Positions 24,920-33,490 of a DNA stretch of 64,000 bases are shown here, piece after piece. The notes below the pieces were generated by a model, which saw nothing but the letters and a program-made list of their open reading frames with translations, ran no database searches and had not been told where the DNA came from. Made by a program: the position numbers and the translations under genes. The stretch's first letter is position 1; each line of letters opens with the position of its first letter. Source of the DNA: Halorussus sp. MSC15.2 (GTDB lineage: Archaea; Halobacteriota; Halobacteria; Halobacteriales; Haladaptataceae); contig NZ_VSLZ01000001.1 of NCBI RefSeq assembly GCF_010747475.1, forward strand, positions 124,001-188,000, in the 5' to 3' direction.

Positions 24920-25678
24920 ATGAGTCACAAAGACCACTACTACAATAAATCGAAGCAGGAGGGCTACCGCTCTCGGGCCGCGTACAAACTCCAGCAGATA
25001 GACCGCGAGGAGAACCTGCTCCACGAGGGCAAGACCGTCGTGGACCTCGGGGCGGCCCCCGGCGGATGGCTTCAGGTCGCCGCCGAGGAGGTCGGCGAGG
25101 GGGGCACCGTCATCGGCGTTGACCTCCAGCGCATCGACTCCATCGACGGCGTCGAGACGGTTCGGGGCGACATGACCGAGGAGTCCACGAAGGAGGAGGT
25201 CCGGGACCTCGCCGGCGACTCGGTGGACGTCGTCCTCTCGGACATGGCTCCGAACATGACCGGCGAGTACAGCGTGGACCACGCCCGGTCGGTCCACCTC
25301 GCCCGGCAGGCGTTCGAGACGGCGCTGGACGTACTGGACTCCGGGGGCGACTTCGCGGTCAAGGTGTTCGAGGGACAGGACTTGGACGACTTCCGGTCGG
25401 ACCTCGAACCCGAGTTCCAGTACGTCCGGACGCTCCGGCCCGACGCCTCGCGGGACTCCTCCTCGGAAGTCTACCTCGTCGGCAAGGGTCGGATGACCGC
25501 GCCCGTCGAGGCGGGCGACGTGGTGGAGGTCGAAATCGTGGATGAGGGGTCGGAGGGCGACGGCGTGGCCAAAGTCGAGGAGTACACGCTGTTCGTTTCC
25601 GGGACCGAGCAGGGCGAGACGGTCGAGGTGGAGGTCACCGAAGTCAAGCCCCGGTTCGGGTTCGCCGAACCGGTCTGA
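24920..25678 (+). CDS. rlmE: 23S rRNA (uridine-2'-O)-methyltransferase RlmE/FtsJ with TRAM domain, 252 aa
   Basis: SAM-dependent 2'-O-methyltransferase acting on the A-loop uridine of 23S rRNA (by family). The N-terminus is SRAAYKLQQID with the first catalytic Lys (K23). The SAM motif is VVDLGAAPGGW (residues 40-50), the catalytic Asp is in VLSDMAPNMTG, the second Lys in FAVKVFEG and the Glu in SSSEVYLVG, completing the K-D-K-E tetrad. The last 55 residues are a TRAM domain (VEVEIVDEGSEGDGVAKVEEYTLFV, in two parts), an RNA-binding addition common in archaea. Start ATG at 24920 chosen from the family N-terminus. Confidence 0.93.
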   Translation: MSHKDHYYNKSKQEGYRSRAAYKLQQIDREENLLHEGKTVVDLGAAPGGWLQVAAEEVGEGGTVIGVDLQRIDSIDGVETVRGDMTEESTKEEVRDLAGDSVDVVLSDMAPNMTGEYSVDHARSVHLARQAFETALDVLDSGGDFAVKVFEGQDLDDFRSDLEPEFQYVRTLRPDASRDSSSEVYLVGKGRMTAPVEAGDVVEVEIVDEGSEGDGVAKVEEYTLFVSGTEQGETVEVEVTEVKPRFGFAEPV

Positions 25679-25706
25679 GCGTCGTCGTCGGGCGGTCGAG
25701 TTTCTC

Positions 25707-25916
25707 CTACCGCGAAATCCAGCAGTACGTCTGAATCCCGCCGAACAGAAGCGCCAGCACGCCGTTCTCTATCAATAGGAACAGGTGCGCCTGTCCCGGA
25801 TTCAACTCCCGAACGACCAACAGCAGGACCGCGAACACCGTCGCGAGGACGAGGTTGTACTTCGCCAGCGCAGACCAGCACGACTGGTCGAGTTCGATGA
25901 GACCGTCGCTTCCCAT
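25707..25916 (-). CDS. Small two-helix membrane protein, 69 aa
   Basis: A polar N-terminus with one Cys, then hydrophobic helices at about residues 19-36 and 46-62 (LFLLIENGVLALLFGGIQTY). No family recognised. It faces rlmE tail to tail and is followed upstream by another two-helix protein gene (25947-26168) on the same strand, 30 bp away, so the two may form an operon of small membrane proteins. Function unknown. Confidence 0.6.
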   Translation of the reverse strand: MGSDGLIELDQSCWSALAKYNLVLATVFAVLLLVVRELNPGQAHLFLLIENGVLALLFGGIQTYCWISR

Positions 25917-25946
25917 GCGACCGCATCGACGCGCGAGCGGAAAAAC

Positions 25947-26168
25947 CTACAGTCGCGCTCCGACCCCTGCCCACCGCACTAGCCCTCTGAAGAAAATGAC
26001 CACGCCGACCAGAAACGCGGTCAGCGCCGCCAGCATCGACGTCGATTCGAGCGCCGCGCCGCCGAGGAAGGGACCCCGAACGAGCATCCAACCGCCGAAC
26101 AGGGCCACGGCGAGACCGAAGACGGCAGTCAACCCACCGAGTAATTTTCGCATGTCCGTCTGGCTCAC
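25947..26168 (-). CDS. Small two-helix membrane protein, 73 aa
   Basis: Two hydrophobic helices (about residues 9-31 and 44-62) with small-residue packing (LGGLTAVFGLAVALFGGWML), ending in a basic tail. An alternative ATG five codons in (MRKLLGG) is possible and gives a basic start that fits the positive-inside rule. No family recognised. It lies between the DUF7537-like lipoprotein gene and the small membrane gene at 25707, all on the minus strand. Confidence 0.58.
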   Translation of the reverse strand: MSQTDMRKLLGGLTAVFGLAVALFGGWMLVRGPFLGGAALESTSMLAALTAFLVGVVIFFRGLVRWAGVGARL

Positions 26169-26218
26169 TCTACGCTACGAAAGAAACGTTTACGGCCGAA
26201 AATCGATACCGAGAATCG

Positions 26219-26992
26219 TCAGTTACCGGTCTGGTTGCGCGCCTCGTCGAGCCACGCTGGCTCGGCGACGGTGGTCTCCCCCACGTCCGAAATAGTCATC
26301 GAGTAGGTCGTCCGGAACTCCTGACCGTTGCGCGAACTCGTCGCCTCGACCGTCACCGAGTGGACGACGCCGCGCTCGTCCACGAGAATGGTCGCGTCGA
26401 ACTCGCTGACGTTCGCTCGGTCGGTCGCAGTGGCGTTGCTTCCGTCTGCCTGCAACACGAGGAGCGTCGTTCCGTTGACCGTCCGGACGCCGGTCGGCGT
26501 GAAGTTCGCCATCCCGGCGAACTGGTCGAGGTATCCCGACCCGGAGTACGACGGAACGAGTCGCATCGCTTCTTGGCTGCGGTTGGTGACCTGATACGCG
26601 GCCTCGCTGTTGTCGCCGGTCGCGATGCGCGTGTAGCGTTTCTCCGGCGTTAGATACACCGACATCTGCCGGCCCGACGCGGAGCCGTTCACGAGGACGT
26701 TGTCGCGGGCGGACCCGACCGCGGCGTCCAGCACGACCGACCGATTCCCGGCCGAGGAGTTCACGGTCGAATCGATGCTGAGCGTGAGACTGCTGTTTTC
26801 GAGGGCCGACTCGTGGGCGTTCGCGAGCGCCGTCACGTTCGTCCCGTCGTCCGAGACGCCCGCGGGGTACGAGACGTCGCCGAGAGTCTGTTCGCCTGCG
26901 CCGTCGCCCGGGAGCGCACCGGAACAACCGGCGAGGGCGACGAGGCAACTGAGTACGAGTAACTGGAGGACTCTTCGTCGCATGTAATTCAC
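26219..26992 (-). CDS. DUF7537-like secreted lipoprotein, 257 aa
   Basis: The signal peptide (RRRVLQLLVLSCLVALAGC) ends in the lipobox LAGC, so the mature protein is lipid-anchored outside the membrane. The start of the mature domain, YPAGVSDDGTNVTALANAHESAL, matches a haloarchaeal lipoprotein family I remember as DUF7537. The rest is beta-rich, with many N-x-S/T sequons (NRS, NVS, NGS) that could be N-glycosylated. The fold recalls LppX/LolA-type lipid carriers, which is only an impression. Two ATGs lie at the start (26992 or 26983); either leaves the signal intact. Confidence 0.77.
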   Translation of the reverse strand: MNYMRRRVLQLLVLSCLVALAGCSGALPGDGAGEQTLGDVSYPAGVSDDGTNVTALANAHESALENSSLTLSIDSTVNSSAGNRSVVLDAAVGSARDNVLVNGSASGRQMSVYLTPEKRYTRIATGDNSEAAYQVTNRSQEAMRLVPSYSGSGYLDQFAGMANFTPTGVRTVNGTTLLVLQADGSNATATDRANVSEFDATILVDERGVVHSVTVEATSSRNGQEFRTTYSMTISDVGETTVAEPAWLDEARNQTGN

Positions 26993-27041
26993 CGTCCGAG
27001 AGCGGGATGAAAGATGTGTCGGTGTCCTGCTGGCGCGAGTA

Positions 27042-27770
27042 TCAGTCGGCGGTCCGGGGCGCAGGCGCGGCCGACCCCCGCGACCGGAGGTAGCCCACCG
27101 CGGCGTAGACGAACGGCGTGTCCGCGAACGCGATGAGCAGTTTGAGGGCGTACTGGCCGACGACGAGTCCGAGGAGCGCGTTCAGCGCCATCGCGTCGCC
27201 GCCCCTGAGCGCGGGCATCGCGGCGAACCCGACGAAGACGAAGATGAGGGTGTCGAGCAGTTGGCTGGTCGCCGTCGAACTCACATTGCGCACCCAGAGG
27301 TAGTCGCCGTCGGTCAGTTCGCGGATTTTGTGGAAGACGCGAACGTCCCAGTGCTGGCTCACGACGTAGGCTAGCAGGCTGGCCACGACGATGTCGAGGC
27401 TCGCACCGAGGACGCGCTCGAACGTCGCGGGGTCCACGGAACTGAACGGTGCGGCGGGCGCGGCGATGGTCGAGTACACCAGCGCCAGCAGGACGAAGTT
27501 CATCGCGAAGCCGACGTTCACCATCTTGTGGGCCTCCTCGGGTCCGTAGAGTTCCGAGTAGCAGTCCGACGCGAAGAACGTCAGCGCGTACGCCAACGCC
27601 GCGCCGGGCATCACGAGCATGTCCTCCGTGAACGGTAGCTCGAACGGGATGGAGAACCCGAGCAGTTTCGACGCCGTGAGTTGGGCGGTCACCAGCGCGG
27701 TGACGAACAGCGCGACGAGCGCGATGCGACCGGTCGGAATCGACGCGGTGTCTCGGTAGTCGTCAGTCAT
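27042..27770 (-). CDS. Queuosine/archaeosine precursor transporter (YhhQ/VUT family), 242 aa
   Basis: Six or seven transmembrane segments, with QLTASKLLGF (about residues 30-39), the conserved YALTFFASDCYSELYG (about 61-76) and the C-terminal VVGQYALKLLIAF. This family imports 7-deazaguanine precursors; in archaea these feed archaeosine in the tRNA D-loop. The start overlaps the stop of the RHH regulator gene by 8 bp, so the two form an operon and the regulator may control uptake. Confidence 0.85.
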   Translation of the reverse strand: MTDDYRDTASIPTGRIALVALFVTALVTAQLTASKLLGFSIPFELPFTEDMLVMPGAALAYALTFFASDCYSELYGPEEAHKMVNVGFAMNFVLLALVYSTIAAPAAPFSSVDPATFERVLGASLDIVVASLLAYVVSQHWDVRVFHKIRELTDGDYLWVRNVSSTATSQLLDTLIFVFVGFAAMPALRGGDAMALNALLGLVVGQYALKLLIAFADTPFVYAAVGYLRSRGSAAPAPRTAD

Positions 27771-27936
27771 CTTCGAGTCGGCCGTGTCGCTCGTCTATCT
27801 CGTCCAACACGTCCAGCATCTTCCGGACGGACGCCCGGATGGCCTCGCTGCGGTTGACGAACTTGCCGTCGTCGCCGACGTGGTCGTCCAAGTCGGCGAG
27901 CAGTTCGTCGGGCACTTCTACGCTTATCTTGCTCAT
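27763..27936 (-). CDS. Ribbon-helix-helix (CopG-type) regulator, 57 aa
   Basis: Complete minimal RHH fold: the beta strand KISVEVPDELLADLD, then helix one to VNRSEAIRASVRKMLD (the second helix), and an acidic tail. RHH proteins bind DNA as dimers through the paired strands. The upstream frame is open but the strand motif demands the ATG at 27936. It precedes and overlaps the YhhQ-type transporter gene. A TATA element (ATATATTACC on the minus strand, about 27958-27967) lies about 25 nt before the start. Confidence 0.87.
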   Translation of the reverse strand: MSKISVEVPDELLADLDDHVGDDGKFVNRSEAIRASVRKMLDVLDEIDERHGRLEDD

Positions 27937-28050
27937 GTATTCGCATGGTGCTATCGAGGTAATATATGATTCGGCTTTCTTTTGTCCAGTTGATGGCCAA
28001 CTTAGCAATCCTCAGATATATTTAACACTGTTTGGTTCATATTCCGTTTC

Positions 28051-28968
28051 ATGGCAAATCCGTCGTTAGTCCCCTATTCGATTAAATTACGGAAAAAGGG
28101 GGAAACGAATCAGTTCCTTGACCTCCACAACCTCACCTCGGTTTCAGGGTGGCCATCAACCGGCGGGACGAAATCGTTAGAAAACTTCGTTGAGTTCCTC
28201 GGTGACAACCTCCGTCTTTGGCACCGACAAACGTTCGTAAACGAGGAGGCGGAGCGAACCTTGACAGTTTCCGATTATGCAGTCTCTCCAAGTAAGGGGT
28301 TTGCTGAAGGCGTCCTCCGCTATGGCAAATTCGGTATAGAATCCAATCATTTCTCTCTTGAAGAAAGAACTAGAATTGATGTCGTACGGGACTCAGAGAC
28401 GGCTGTGGAAAGTCCGTTCTACTTCTATACGCAAATAACCGAAGACAATCCAAAAAGAGGCATTATGTTCCTCGAAAGACGCGGCGGAAGGGGTGTAAAG
28501 ACACTTGTCCAAGATGCACTTTGGAACGCCCTACCAGACAATTTGATTCTAGAAATCAATCCGGTACGTGGGACTCCGGATAATCCTCACTACATGAGTC
28601 ACTTTATAGAGGGAATAGAGGCTAATCGAGATTCCAAAGACGAGATGTCCCCAGGCCGGGGTGGACCGAATACGTATTTTGAATCGCTGTACGAAGGAAC
28701 AGTTTCCCCGTACAAGTACTCGGGATTCAGGCGGCAACAGTTGGTCTGGAAAGCAGTACTTCTACTGAGTGCTGCAGTAACTGATACAGGTGAACTCTCC
28801 GCGGAACTGAACGAGGAACAGAAAATAATCATTAGAACGGCTATCGCGATTATCGTAGGGGCAACGGTAGGAGCAACTGTTAGCTACGATGCGGGTATCG
28901 CAATTGGAGTCGGTGCATGGAGTACCTCCTTCTTAGAGGGTCTGTATCAAAACAAAAGAGGCGACTAG
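28051..28968 (+). CDS. Low-GC orphan protein with C-terminal glycine-zipper membrane segment, 305 aa
   Basis: No family recognised with confidence. Codon use is clearly more AT-rich than that of the flanking genes, suggesting horizontal transfer. The first about 190 residues form a soluble domain with VPYSIKLRKKGE at the start, FYFYTQI, then GIMFLERRGGRGVKTLV and LILEINPVRGTPDN. The C-terminus carries a hydrophobic, Gly-rich segment (RTAIAIIVGATVGATVSYDA, then GIAIGVGAWS) that could insert into membranes. A soluble sensor joined to a pore-like end would suit an abortive-infection effector, but this is speculation. ATATATTTAAC at about 28013 is a good TATA box. Confidence 0.7.
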   Translation: MANPSLVPYSIKLRKKGETNQFLDLHNLTSVSGWPSTGGTKSLENFVEFLGDNLRLWHRQTFVNEEAERTLTVSDYAVSPSKGFAEGVLRYGKFGIESNHFSLEERTRIDVVRDSETAVESPFYFYTQITEDNPKRGIMFLERRGGRGVKTLVQDALWNALPDNLILEINPVRGTPDNPHYMSHFIEGIEANRDSKDEMSPGRGGPNTYFESLYEGTVSPYKYSGFRRQQLVWKAVLLLSAAVTDTGELSAELNEEQKIIIRTAIAIIVGATVGATVSYDAGIAIGVGAWSTSFLEGLYQNKRGD

Positions 28969-28980
28969 AGGTATCCACTG

Positions 28981-31245
28981 TTACCGCCGACCGCCGACCG
29001 TCACGACCCACAGACCGCCGAGTCCGATGAGGTACGCCACCGAAATCGGGATGGCGATGAGGAACATCGTGTAGAGGCTGTCGGGCGTGACCAGTCCCGC
29101 GACCGCGAAGATGGCGATGGTGACCTCGCGCCAGCGGTCTTTCATCGCGTCGAACGAGACGATGCCGCCGCGCTCGAACAGCCACATCGTGAGGGGGATG
29201 TCGGCCAACAGCCCGATTCCGGCCGTGGTGAAGAACACCAGCCAGAAGAAGTTGTTGACCCGGTAGGAGATTATCATCTCGGCGCGGACCGCGTCGGCGA
29301 CCAGCCACGAGATGATGGTCGGCGCGACGACGGTGTAACCGAGCGCGCTCCCGGCGACCAGTCCCACCGCGATGACGCCGGTCCAGAGACCGAACACGCT
29401 GCGGTTGCCCGACGCGAGACCGCGCTCCTTCATCGCGGGCCACGCCCAGTAGAGCAGCAGCGGGAGCACCGCCACGGCCGCCAGCAGGGTCGATATCTTG
29501 ACCTCGAACACCAGCGCCTCGACCGGGTGGAGCGTCACGATGTTCAGTATCTCCCCGCTCGACCCGGTTTCCGGCCGGACTTCGGCGGGAATCCGCGAGA
29601 GGAAGTCCTTGCGGATTATCCCGATACCGCCCCGGTAGAGGAACATGAACACCGCGGCGAGGACTATCATGAACACCGCGACGAGGTACATCATCTTCGA
29701 GGTGAGGCTCTCGAAGATGAACCGGAGGTCGTAGAACCACCCGCCGATGTCGTCCTCGGTGGTCTCGTCCTCGGTGAACGCGTCGGCCATGCCCGCGGCG
29801 GTACTTTCGAGGACGTTGCCCGACGACTCGGACTCCTCGCGCGGGAACGTCGCTTCGGTGGTCTCTCCGTCCGCATCGGCGCCGGCCGCCGCCTCGGCCC
29901 CCGCGGCCCCTGCGGCGGCGTCCGCTTCGCCCTCCTCGTCGTCCTCCGGGTGGAGTTCGTCGTAGCGGTCGAGGATGGCTTGAGCCTTCTCGGTGTCGTC
30001 GGCGTCCATCGCCTGACGGGCGTAGCCGACGGCCTCCTCCTCGCTCATGTCGGCGAAGACCTCGGGCGGTGCGGCCCGGACCGCACCGGCGTCGAGATTT
30101 TCGAGGTCGATGTCGGAGGGAGCGCCTGCCGCGGGCGCACCCACGCCAGCGGCCTGCGCGGCGCTCGCGGCCTCGTCGAGCGCCTGCGTGAGGTAGTAGA
30201 GGAACGCCACGACGAACGCGACCAGCGCGACGGCCCCGGACGCGACGAGGACCGCCTCGGTTCGCGGGAGTCCGAGCGCCTCGCCGACCGTCGGGAGCGC
30301 GTACTTCGACGGGAGTTCGGCGTTCACGGTCTCGACGCCTGCCCGCGTGAAGAACATGCGAACGACGAGGAACGCCAGCGCGGGGACGCCGAGTATCCGA
30401 ATCCAGTTGTCCCGGATTACCCCGGCGAAACTGAGTCGTTCGCTCCCCCGCTTGAGCGTCACGACTATCTTCGTAAGGTAGAGGCTGAACCCGTACAGCA
30501 GGATGAGCGGCGTCGCCCACATAACCTGAGTGAACGGGTCCGGCGGTGAGGCGACAGCGCCGAACACGAAGATGCCCATGATGGCGTAACGCCACTTGTC
30601 GCGGAACGTCTCGTACGGGACGATGCCGGTGTAGCCCAGTCCGCTCATCGCCAGCGGGAGTTCCGCGGCCAACCCGAACGACAGCGAGAGAAACGCGATG
30701 AACTCGGTCCACTTCACGATGGAGTAGCGCGTCTCGAAGCCCGCAGTGATGGCGTTGTTGGCGAGGAACTTGAACATCAGCGGGAAGAACACGCCGTAGC
30801 CGTACAGCATGCCGCCGAGGAACAGTCCGAGCGCGAGCAGGACGAGCAGGGCGATTTTCCACCGAGCGATGGGTGCGCCCGGGTACCACGACTGTTGTCG
30901 GAGCGAGTCCCGCGAGTAGTAGAGTAAGACAGGTAGCGCGATGATGATGCCGGCGACGGCCCCGATTTTCGCCTGTAACAGGATGACGTCGAACGGCGTC
31001 ACGGCGATGATGGTGACCGATTCGGCCAGCGATGGCGGCATCTGGGCCTTAGTGACGCTCTTGAGGAACGGCCACCCGACGGAGCGAAGCGCGTAGAAAG
31101 AGGCGACGAAGCCGACGAGGAAGACGATGAAGACCTTCTGGAGGTGGTCCTGTGCCGTCGAGAGCATCGCACCGACGGTCTCACGACCGCTGTTGACGGT
31201 ACGGGCGGTATCCTCGTCGACGATGCTACTTCCGGTCCCAGACAT
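28981..31245 (-). CDS. tatC2: Double-length Tat translocase subunit TatC (TatCt type), 754 aa
   Basis: Core receptor of the twin-arginine translocase, in the haloarchaea-specific form where two TatC-like domains are fused in one chain. Each half has about six helices: the first begins near residue 30 (LQKVFIVFLVGFVASFY), the second after an acidic, Ala/Glu/Asp-rich linker at about residues 375-480. The linker is disordered and cytoplasmic by prediction. Conserved TatC-like features include LLYYSR and PLAMSGLGYTG in the first half and LTMWLFERGG in the second. It is divergent from tatC1 over 93 bp, as in other haloarchaea. Many Tat substrates are in this window. Confidence 0.93.
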   Translation of the reverse strand: MSGTGSSIVDEDTARTVNSGRETVGAMLSTAQDHLQKVFIVFLVGFVASFYALRSVGWPFLKSVTKAQMPPSLAESVTIIAVTPFDVILLQAKIGAVAGIIIALPVLLYYSRDSLRQQSWYPGAPIARWKIALLVLLALGLFLGGMLYGYGVFFPLMFKFLANNAITAGFETRYSIVKWTEFIAFLSLSFGLAAELPLAMSGLGYTGIVPYETFRDKWRYAIMGIFVFGAVASPPDPFTQVMWATPLILLYGFSLYLTKIVVTLKRGSERLSFAGVIRDNWIRILGVPALAFLVVRMFFTRAGVETVNAELPSKYALPTVGEALGLPRTEAVLVASGAVALVAFVVAFLYYLTQALDEAASAAQAAGVGAPAAGAPSDIDLENLDAGAVRAAPPEVFADMSEEEAVGYARQAMDADDTEKAQAILDRYDELHPEDDEEGEADAAAGAAGAEAAAGADADGETTEATFPREESESSGNVLESTAAGMADAFTEDETTEDDIGGWFYDLRFIFESLTSKMMYLVAVFMIVLAAVFMFLYRGGIGIIRKDFLSRIPAEVRPETGSSGEILNIVTLHPVEALVFEVKISTLLAAVAVLPLLLYWAWPAMKERGLASGNRSVFGLWTGVIAVGLVAGSALGYTVVAPTIISWLVADAVRAEMIISYRVNNFFWLVFFTTAGIGLLADIPLTMWLFERGGIVSFDAMKDRWREVTIAIFAVAGLVTPDSLYTMFLIAIPISVAYLIGLGGLWVVTVGGRR

Positions 31246-31338
31246 CCTTTGAAAGGGGTAGCCGTGTCTTAGTTATCAATCTTCTCGTCCTTCCAAGAGA
31301 AGAAAGCCTATAATGACAGGACTGCTTAGACCGACTGA

Positions 31339-32175
31339 ATGGCTGACGAATCGGAGGCGACGGCCAGCAATCTCTCGCCCGCGGAGGACACCGGAACCGC
31401 ACCGCGAGAGACCGAAACGCTGAACGAGCCGGCACCGACGCCGGACGAGCCGTTGGAAGACGAGGAGATGCCGCTGGCCGACCACATCGAGGAGATGATA
31501 AAACGGCTGGCGGTCGTCATCGCCGTCGCGGGACTGGTCACCGCCGTCGCGCTCCCGTTCTCCGAGCAAGTCATCAACTTCCTCTGGTACAACATCATCC
31601 CGTTCGACCAACTCGGTCCGCAGGCGCGTCCGCGTCTCTACCACCCCTTGGCACTGGTCCTTACCGAACTGAAGGTCGCCAGTCTCGCCGGTGTCATCGT
31701 CGCGCTGCCGGTGTTCGTCTACGAGACGTACCTCTTCATGCGGCCGGGCCTGTATCCGCACGAGCGCCGGTACTACCTCGCGGCCGTCCCGACGAGTCTC
31801 GTGTTAGCCGTCGTCGGTGTGAGTTTCGCGTTCTTTCTCGTCCTTCCCGCGGTGTTCACGTACTTCATCTCGTACACCGAAGGGGCCGCTCAGTTGGCGT
31901 TCGGCCTGAGCAAGACGTTCAACCTCATCCTGATGCTGATGGGGTATCTGGCGGTCGTGTTCCAGATTCCGCTGTTCATCATGCTCGCCATCATGATGGG
32001 CCTCACGACCCGGCGATGGCTCGCCGACCGGAGGCTCCTGTTCTGGGGCGCGTTCCTCGGCATCTCGTTCCTGTTCACGCCCGACCCGACCGGGATGGCA
32101 CCCATCCTCGTCACGCTGACGATGATTACCCTCTTCGAGGGGACGCTGTTCCTCCTCAAGTGGACGGACCGCTGA
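31339..32175 (+). CDS. tatC1: Tat translocase subunit TatC (TatCo type), 278 aa
   Basis: Single-length TatC with six transmembrane helices. After a disordered acidic N-terminus of about 45 residues comes the signature PLADHIEEMIKRL (about residues 44-56), equivalent to the bacterial HLxELRxR segment, then FVYETYLFMRPGLYPHERRY, the conserved F-x-P-G-L region. The end has GISFLFTPDPTGM and LFEGTLFLLKW. It recognises RR signal peptides. Divergent from tatC2, sharing the 31246-31338 promoter region. Confidence 0.93.
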   Translation: MADESEATASNLSPAEDTGTAPRETETLNEPAPTPDEPLEDEEMPLADHIEEMIKRLAVVIAVAGLVTAVALPFSEQVINFLWYNIIPFDQLGPQARPRLYHPLALVLTELKVASLAGVIVALPVFVYETYLFMRPGLYPHERRYYLAAVPTSLVLAVVGVSFAFFLVLPAVFTYFISYTEGAAQLAFGLSKTFNLILMLMGYLAVVFQIPLFIMLAIMMGLTTRRWLADRRLLFWGAFLGISFLFTPDPTGMAPILVTLTMITLFEGTLFLLKWTDR

Positions 32176-32266
32176 CCGTTTCACCGGCCTCCCGCGATTC
32201 TCCGCGTTCCAACGTCCCGTTTCCGTCGGCGTAATCGGCGTATAACTAAGGGCCTACGCTACCAAC

Positions 32267-32386
32267 GAAGTAGTAGCGTTCGCGCCTGCCACTTAGCTCG
32301 CGTGCCAGCAGCTATACACCGCAGTTCGCGTGCCAGCAAACTGCCACCCTGGGTGCGAACGCCCATGCCATTTCTGAACCTTTTTC
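32267..32386 (+). ncRNA. Candidate structured small RNA with two identical-loop hairpins
   Basis: A TATA-like TATAACTAAG (32241) predicts a 5' end near 32267 and a T5 run (32381-32385) a 3' end. P1 pairs gcgttcgc (32276-32283) with gcgaacgc (32355-32362), and G-U and GC pairs can extend it inward by about five. Inside are P2, tagct/agcta (32294-32298, 32310-32314), and P3, gcagtt/aactgc (32321-32326, 32339-32344). The 13-mer tcgcgtgccagca occurs at 32298-32310 and 32326-32338, mostly as the loops, while the stems differ in sequence but still pair. An alternative stem cgctac/gtagcg (32257-32262, 32273-32278) competes with P1. It lies between convergent tatC1 and larE and could also be tatC1 3' UTR. 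Confidence 0.5.
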
Positions 32387-32402
32387 GCGAGCGCCGCGAA
32401 AA
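32382..32402. terminator. Hairpin between tatC1/RNA and larE
   Basis: ttttcgcg (32382-32389) pairs perfectly with cgcgaaaa (32395-32402) across a 5-nt loop. The T5 on the plus strand and the matching run on the minus strand make it a plausible two-way transcription end signal for the convergent units; the larE stop is 8 bases away. Confidence 0.5.
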
Positions 32403-32410
32403 CGAGTCGA

Positions 32411-33328
32411 TTATTCGGCGGTCGGATACTCCGATGCGAAGACGTCCTCGACGACGGGTTCGTCAGCGTCTGCCGTCTCGTCTCCGTCCAGTGTCGCGTC
32501 ACCCGCTACGGCAGTCTCGTCTCCCTCGGGACTGACGCTGCCGGTCTGATAGCCGTGGAGGTCGAGAGTCACGTGGTCGAACCCGAGTTCGGTCAACCGT
32601 TCGCGGGCGGCCGCCACGAAGTCCGGGTTCAGCGCCGCTTCGAGTTCGTCTTCGCCGACTTCGATGCGGGCGAGACCGTCGTGGTCTCGGACGCGGAACT
32701 GCGAGAACCCCCACTGGCGGAGGAGGGTCTCGGCTTGCTCGACCCGCGAGAGTTTCTGCTCGGTCACTTCGAGACCCGTGGGAATTCGCGAGGAGAGACA
32801 GGCCATCGAGGGCTTGTCGGCCACCGACAGGTCGTAGGTGTCGGCCAGTTCCCTGACCTCCTCCTTGTCGATGTCGTGGGCCAACAGCGGCGAGTAGGCG
32901 TCGAGTTCCTCGACGGCTTGCAACCCCGGTCGGTGGCCGCCGTCGGCGTCGCTGGCGTTGGTCCCGTCGCAGACGACCGGAATACCGAGGTCCTCGGCGG
33001 TCTCGAACATCTTGCCGAGGCGCATCGTCCGGCAGTGATAACACCGGTCGTCGCCGTTGGTCACGAAGTCGGGGTCGTCCAACTCCGAGAACTCCACGAT
33101 TTCGTGACGGACGCCGATTTCGTCGGCGACTCGCTTGGCGTCGTCCAGTTCCGCCTCCGGCAGAGTCTCGCTCTTGGCGGTACAGACGACGGCGTCGTCG
33201 CCGAGCGCGTCGTGGGCCAGCGCCGCGACGACCGACGAGTCCACTCCGCCCGAGAACGCGACGAGTACTCCCTCGCGCTCGGCGAGGTCCTCGCGGACCG
33301 CCTGCGCTTTCTCCGCTACTGAAGCCAT
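32411..33328 (-). CDS. larE: ATP-dependent sacrificial sulfur transferase LarE, 305 aa
   Basis: PP-loop pyrophosphatase-family enzyme that donates sulfur to the nickel-pincer nucleotide cofactor precursor. The PP-loop SGGVDSS is at residues 26-32. DRCYHCR (about 95-101) and KPSMACLSSRIPTG (about 172-185) supply the conserved cysteines of the family. The last about 50 residues are an acidic low-complexity tail (GDETAVAGDATLDGDETADA). LarB is encoded at 43924-44706; LarC, LarA and a nickel transporter are not in this window. The pincer cofactor serves lactate racemase and related epimerases. Confidence 0.88.
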   Translation of the reverse strand: MASVAEKAQAVREDLAEREGVLVAFSGGVDSSVVAALAHDALGDDAVVCTAKSETLPEAELDDAKRVADEIGVRHEIVEFSELDDPDFVTNGDDRCYHCRTMRLGKMFETAEDLGIPVVCDGTNASDADGGHRPGLQAVEELDAYSPLLAHDIDKEEVRELADTYDLSVADKPSMACLSSRIPTGLEVTEQKLSRVEQAETLLRQWGFSQFRVRDHDGLARIEVGEDELEAALNPDFVAAARERLTELGFDHVTLDLHGYQTGSVSPEGDETAVAGDATLDGDETADADEPVVEDVFASEYPTAE

Positions 33329-33444
33329 GTCCCGATGGTTCGGGTCTGAGGGAGAAAAGCGCGTTGAACGCGGCGACGAACCGCAGTTTCTCCTCGGGAC
33401 CGCTCGGCGCTCGACTCGCGAATCTATCGGACTCTATTATTCCG

Positions 33445-33458
33445 TCTAGCTGCCTAGA
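33445..33458. promoter_or_regulatory. Small inverted repeat at the promoter of the exported Cys-rich protein gene
   Basis: tctag-ctgc-ctaga (33445-33458) directly abuts and partly overlaps the TATA-like GATTTATC (33456-33463), which lies about 28 nt before the ATG at 33491. The position suits an operator or activator site. Five-base arms are short, so chance is possible. Confidence 0.35.
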
Positions 33459-33490
33459 TTTATCTACTAGTGTAAGATAATAACTGATGT

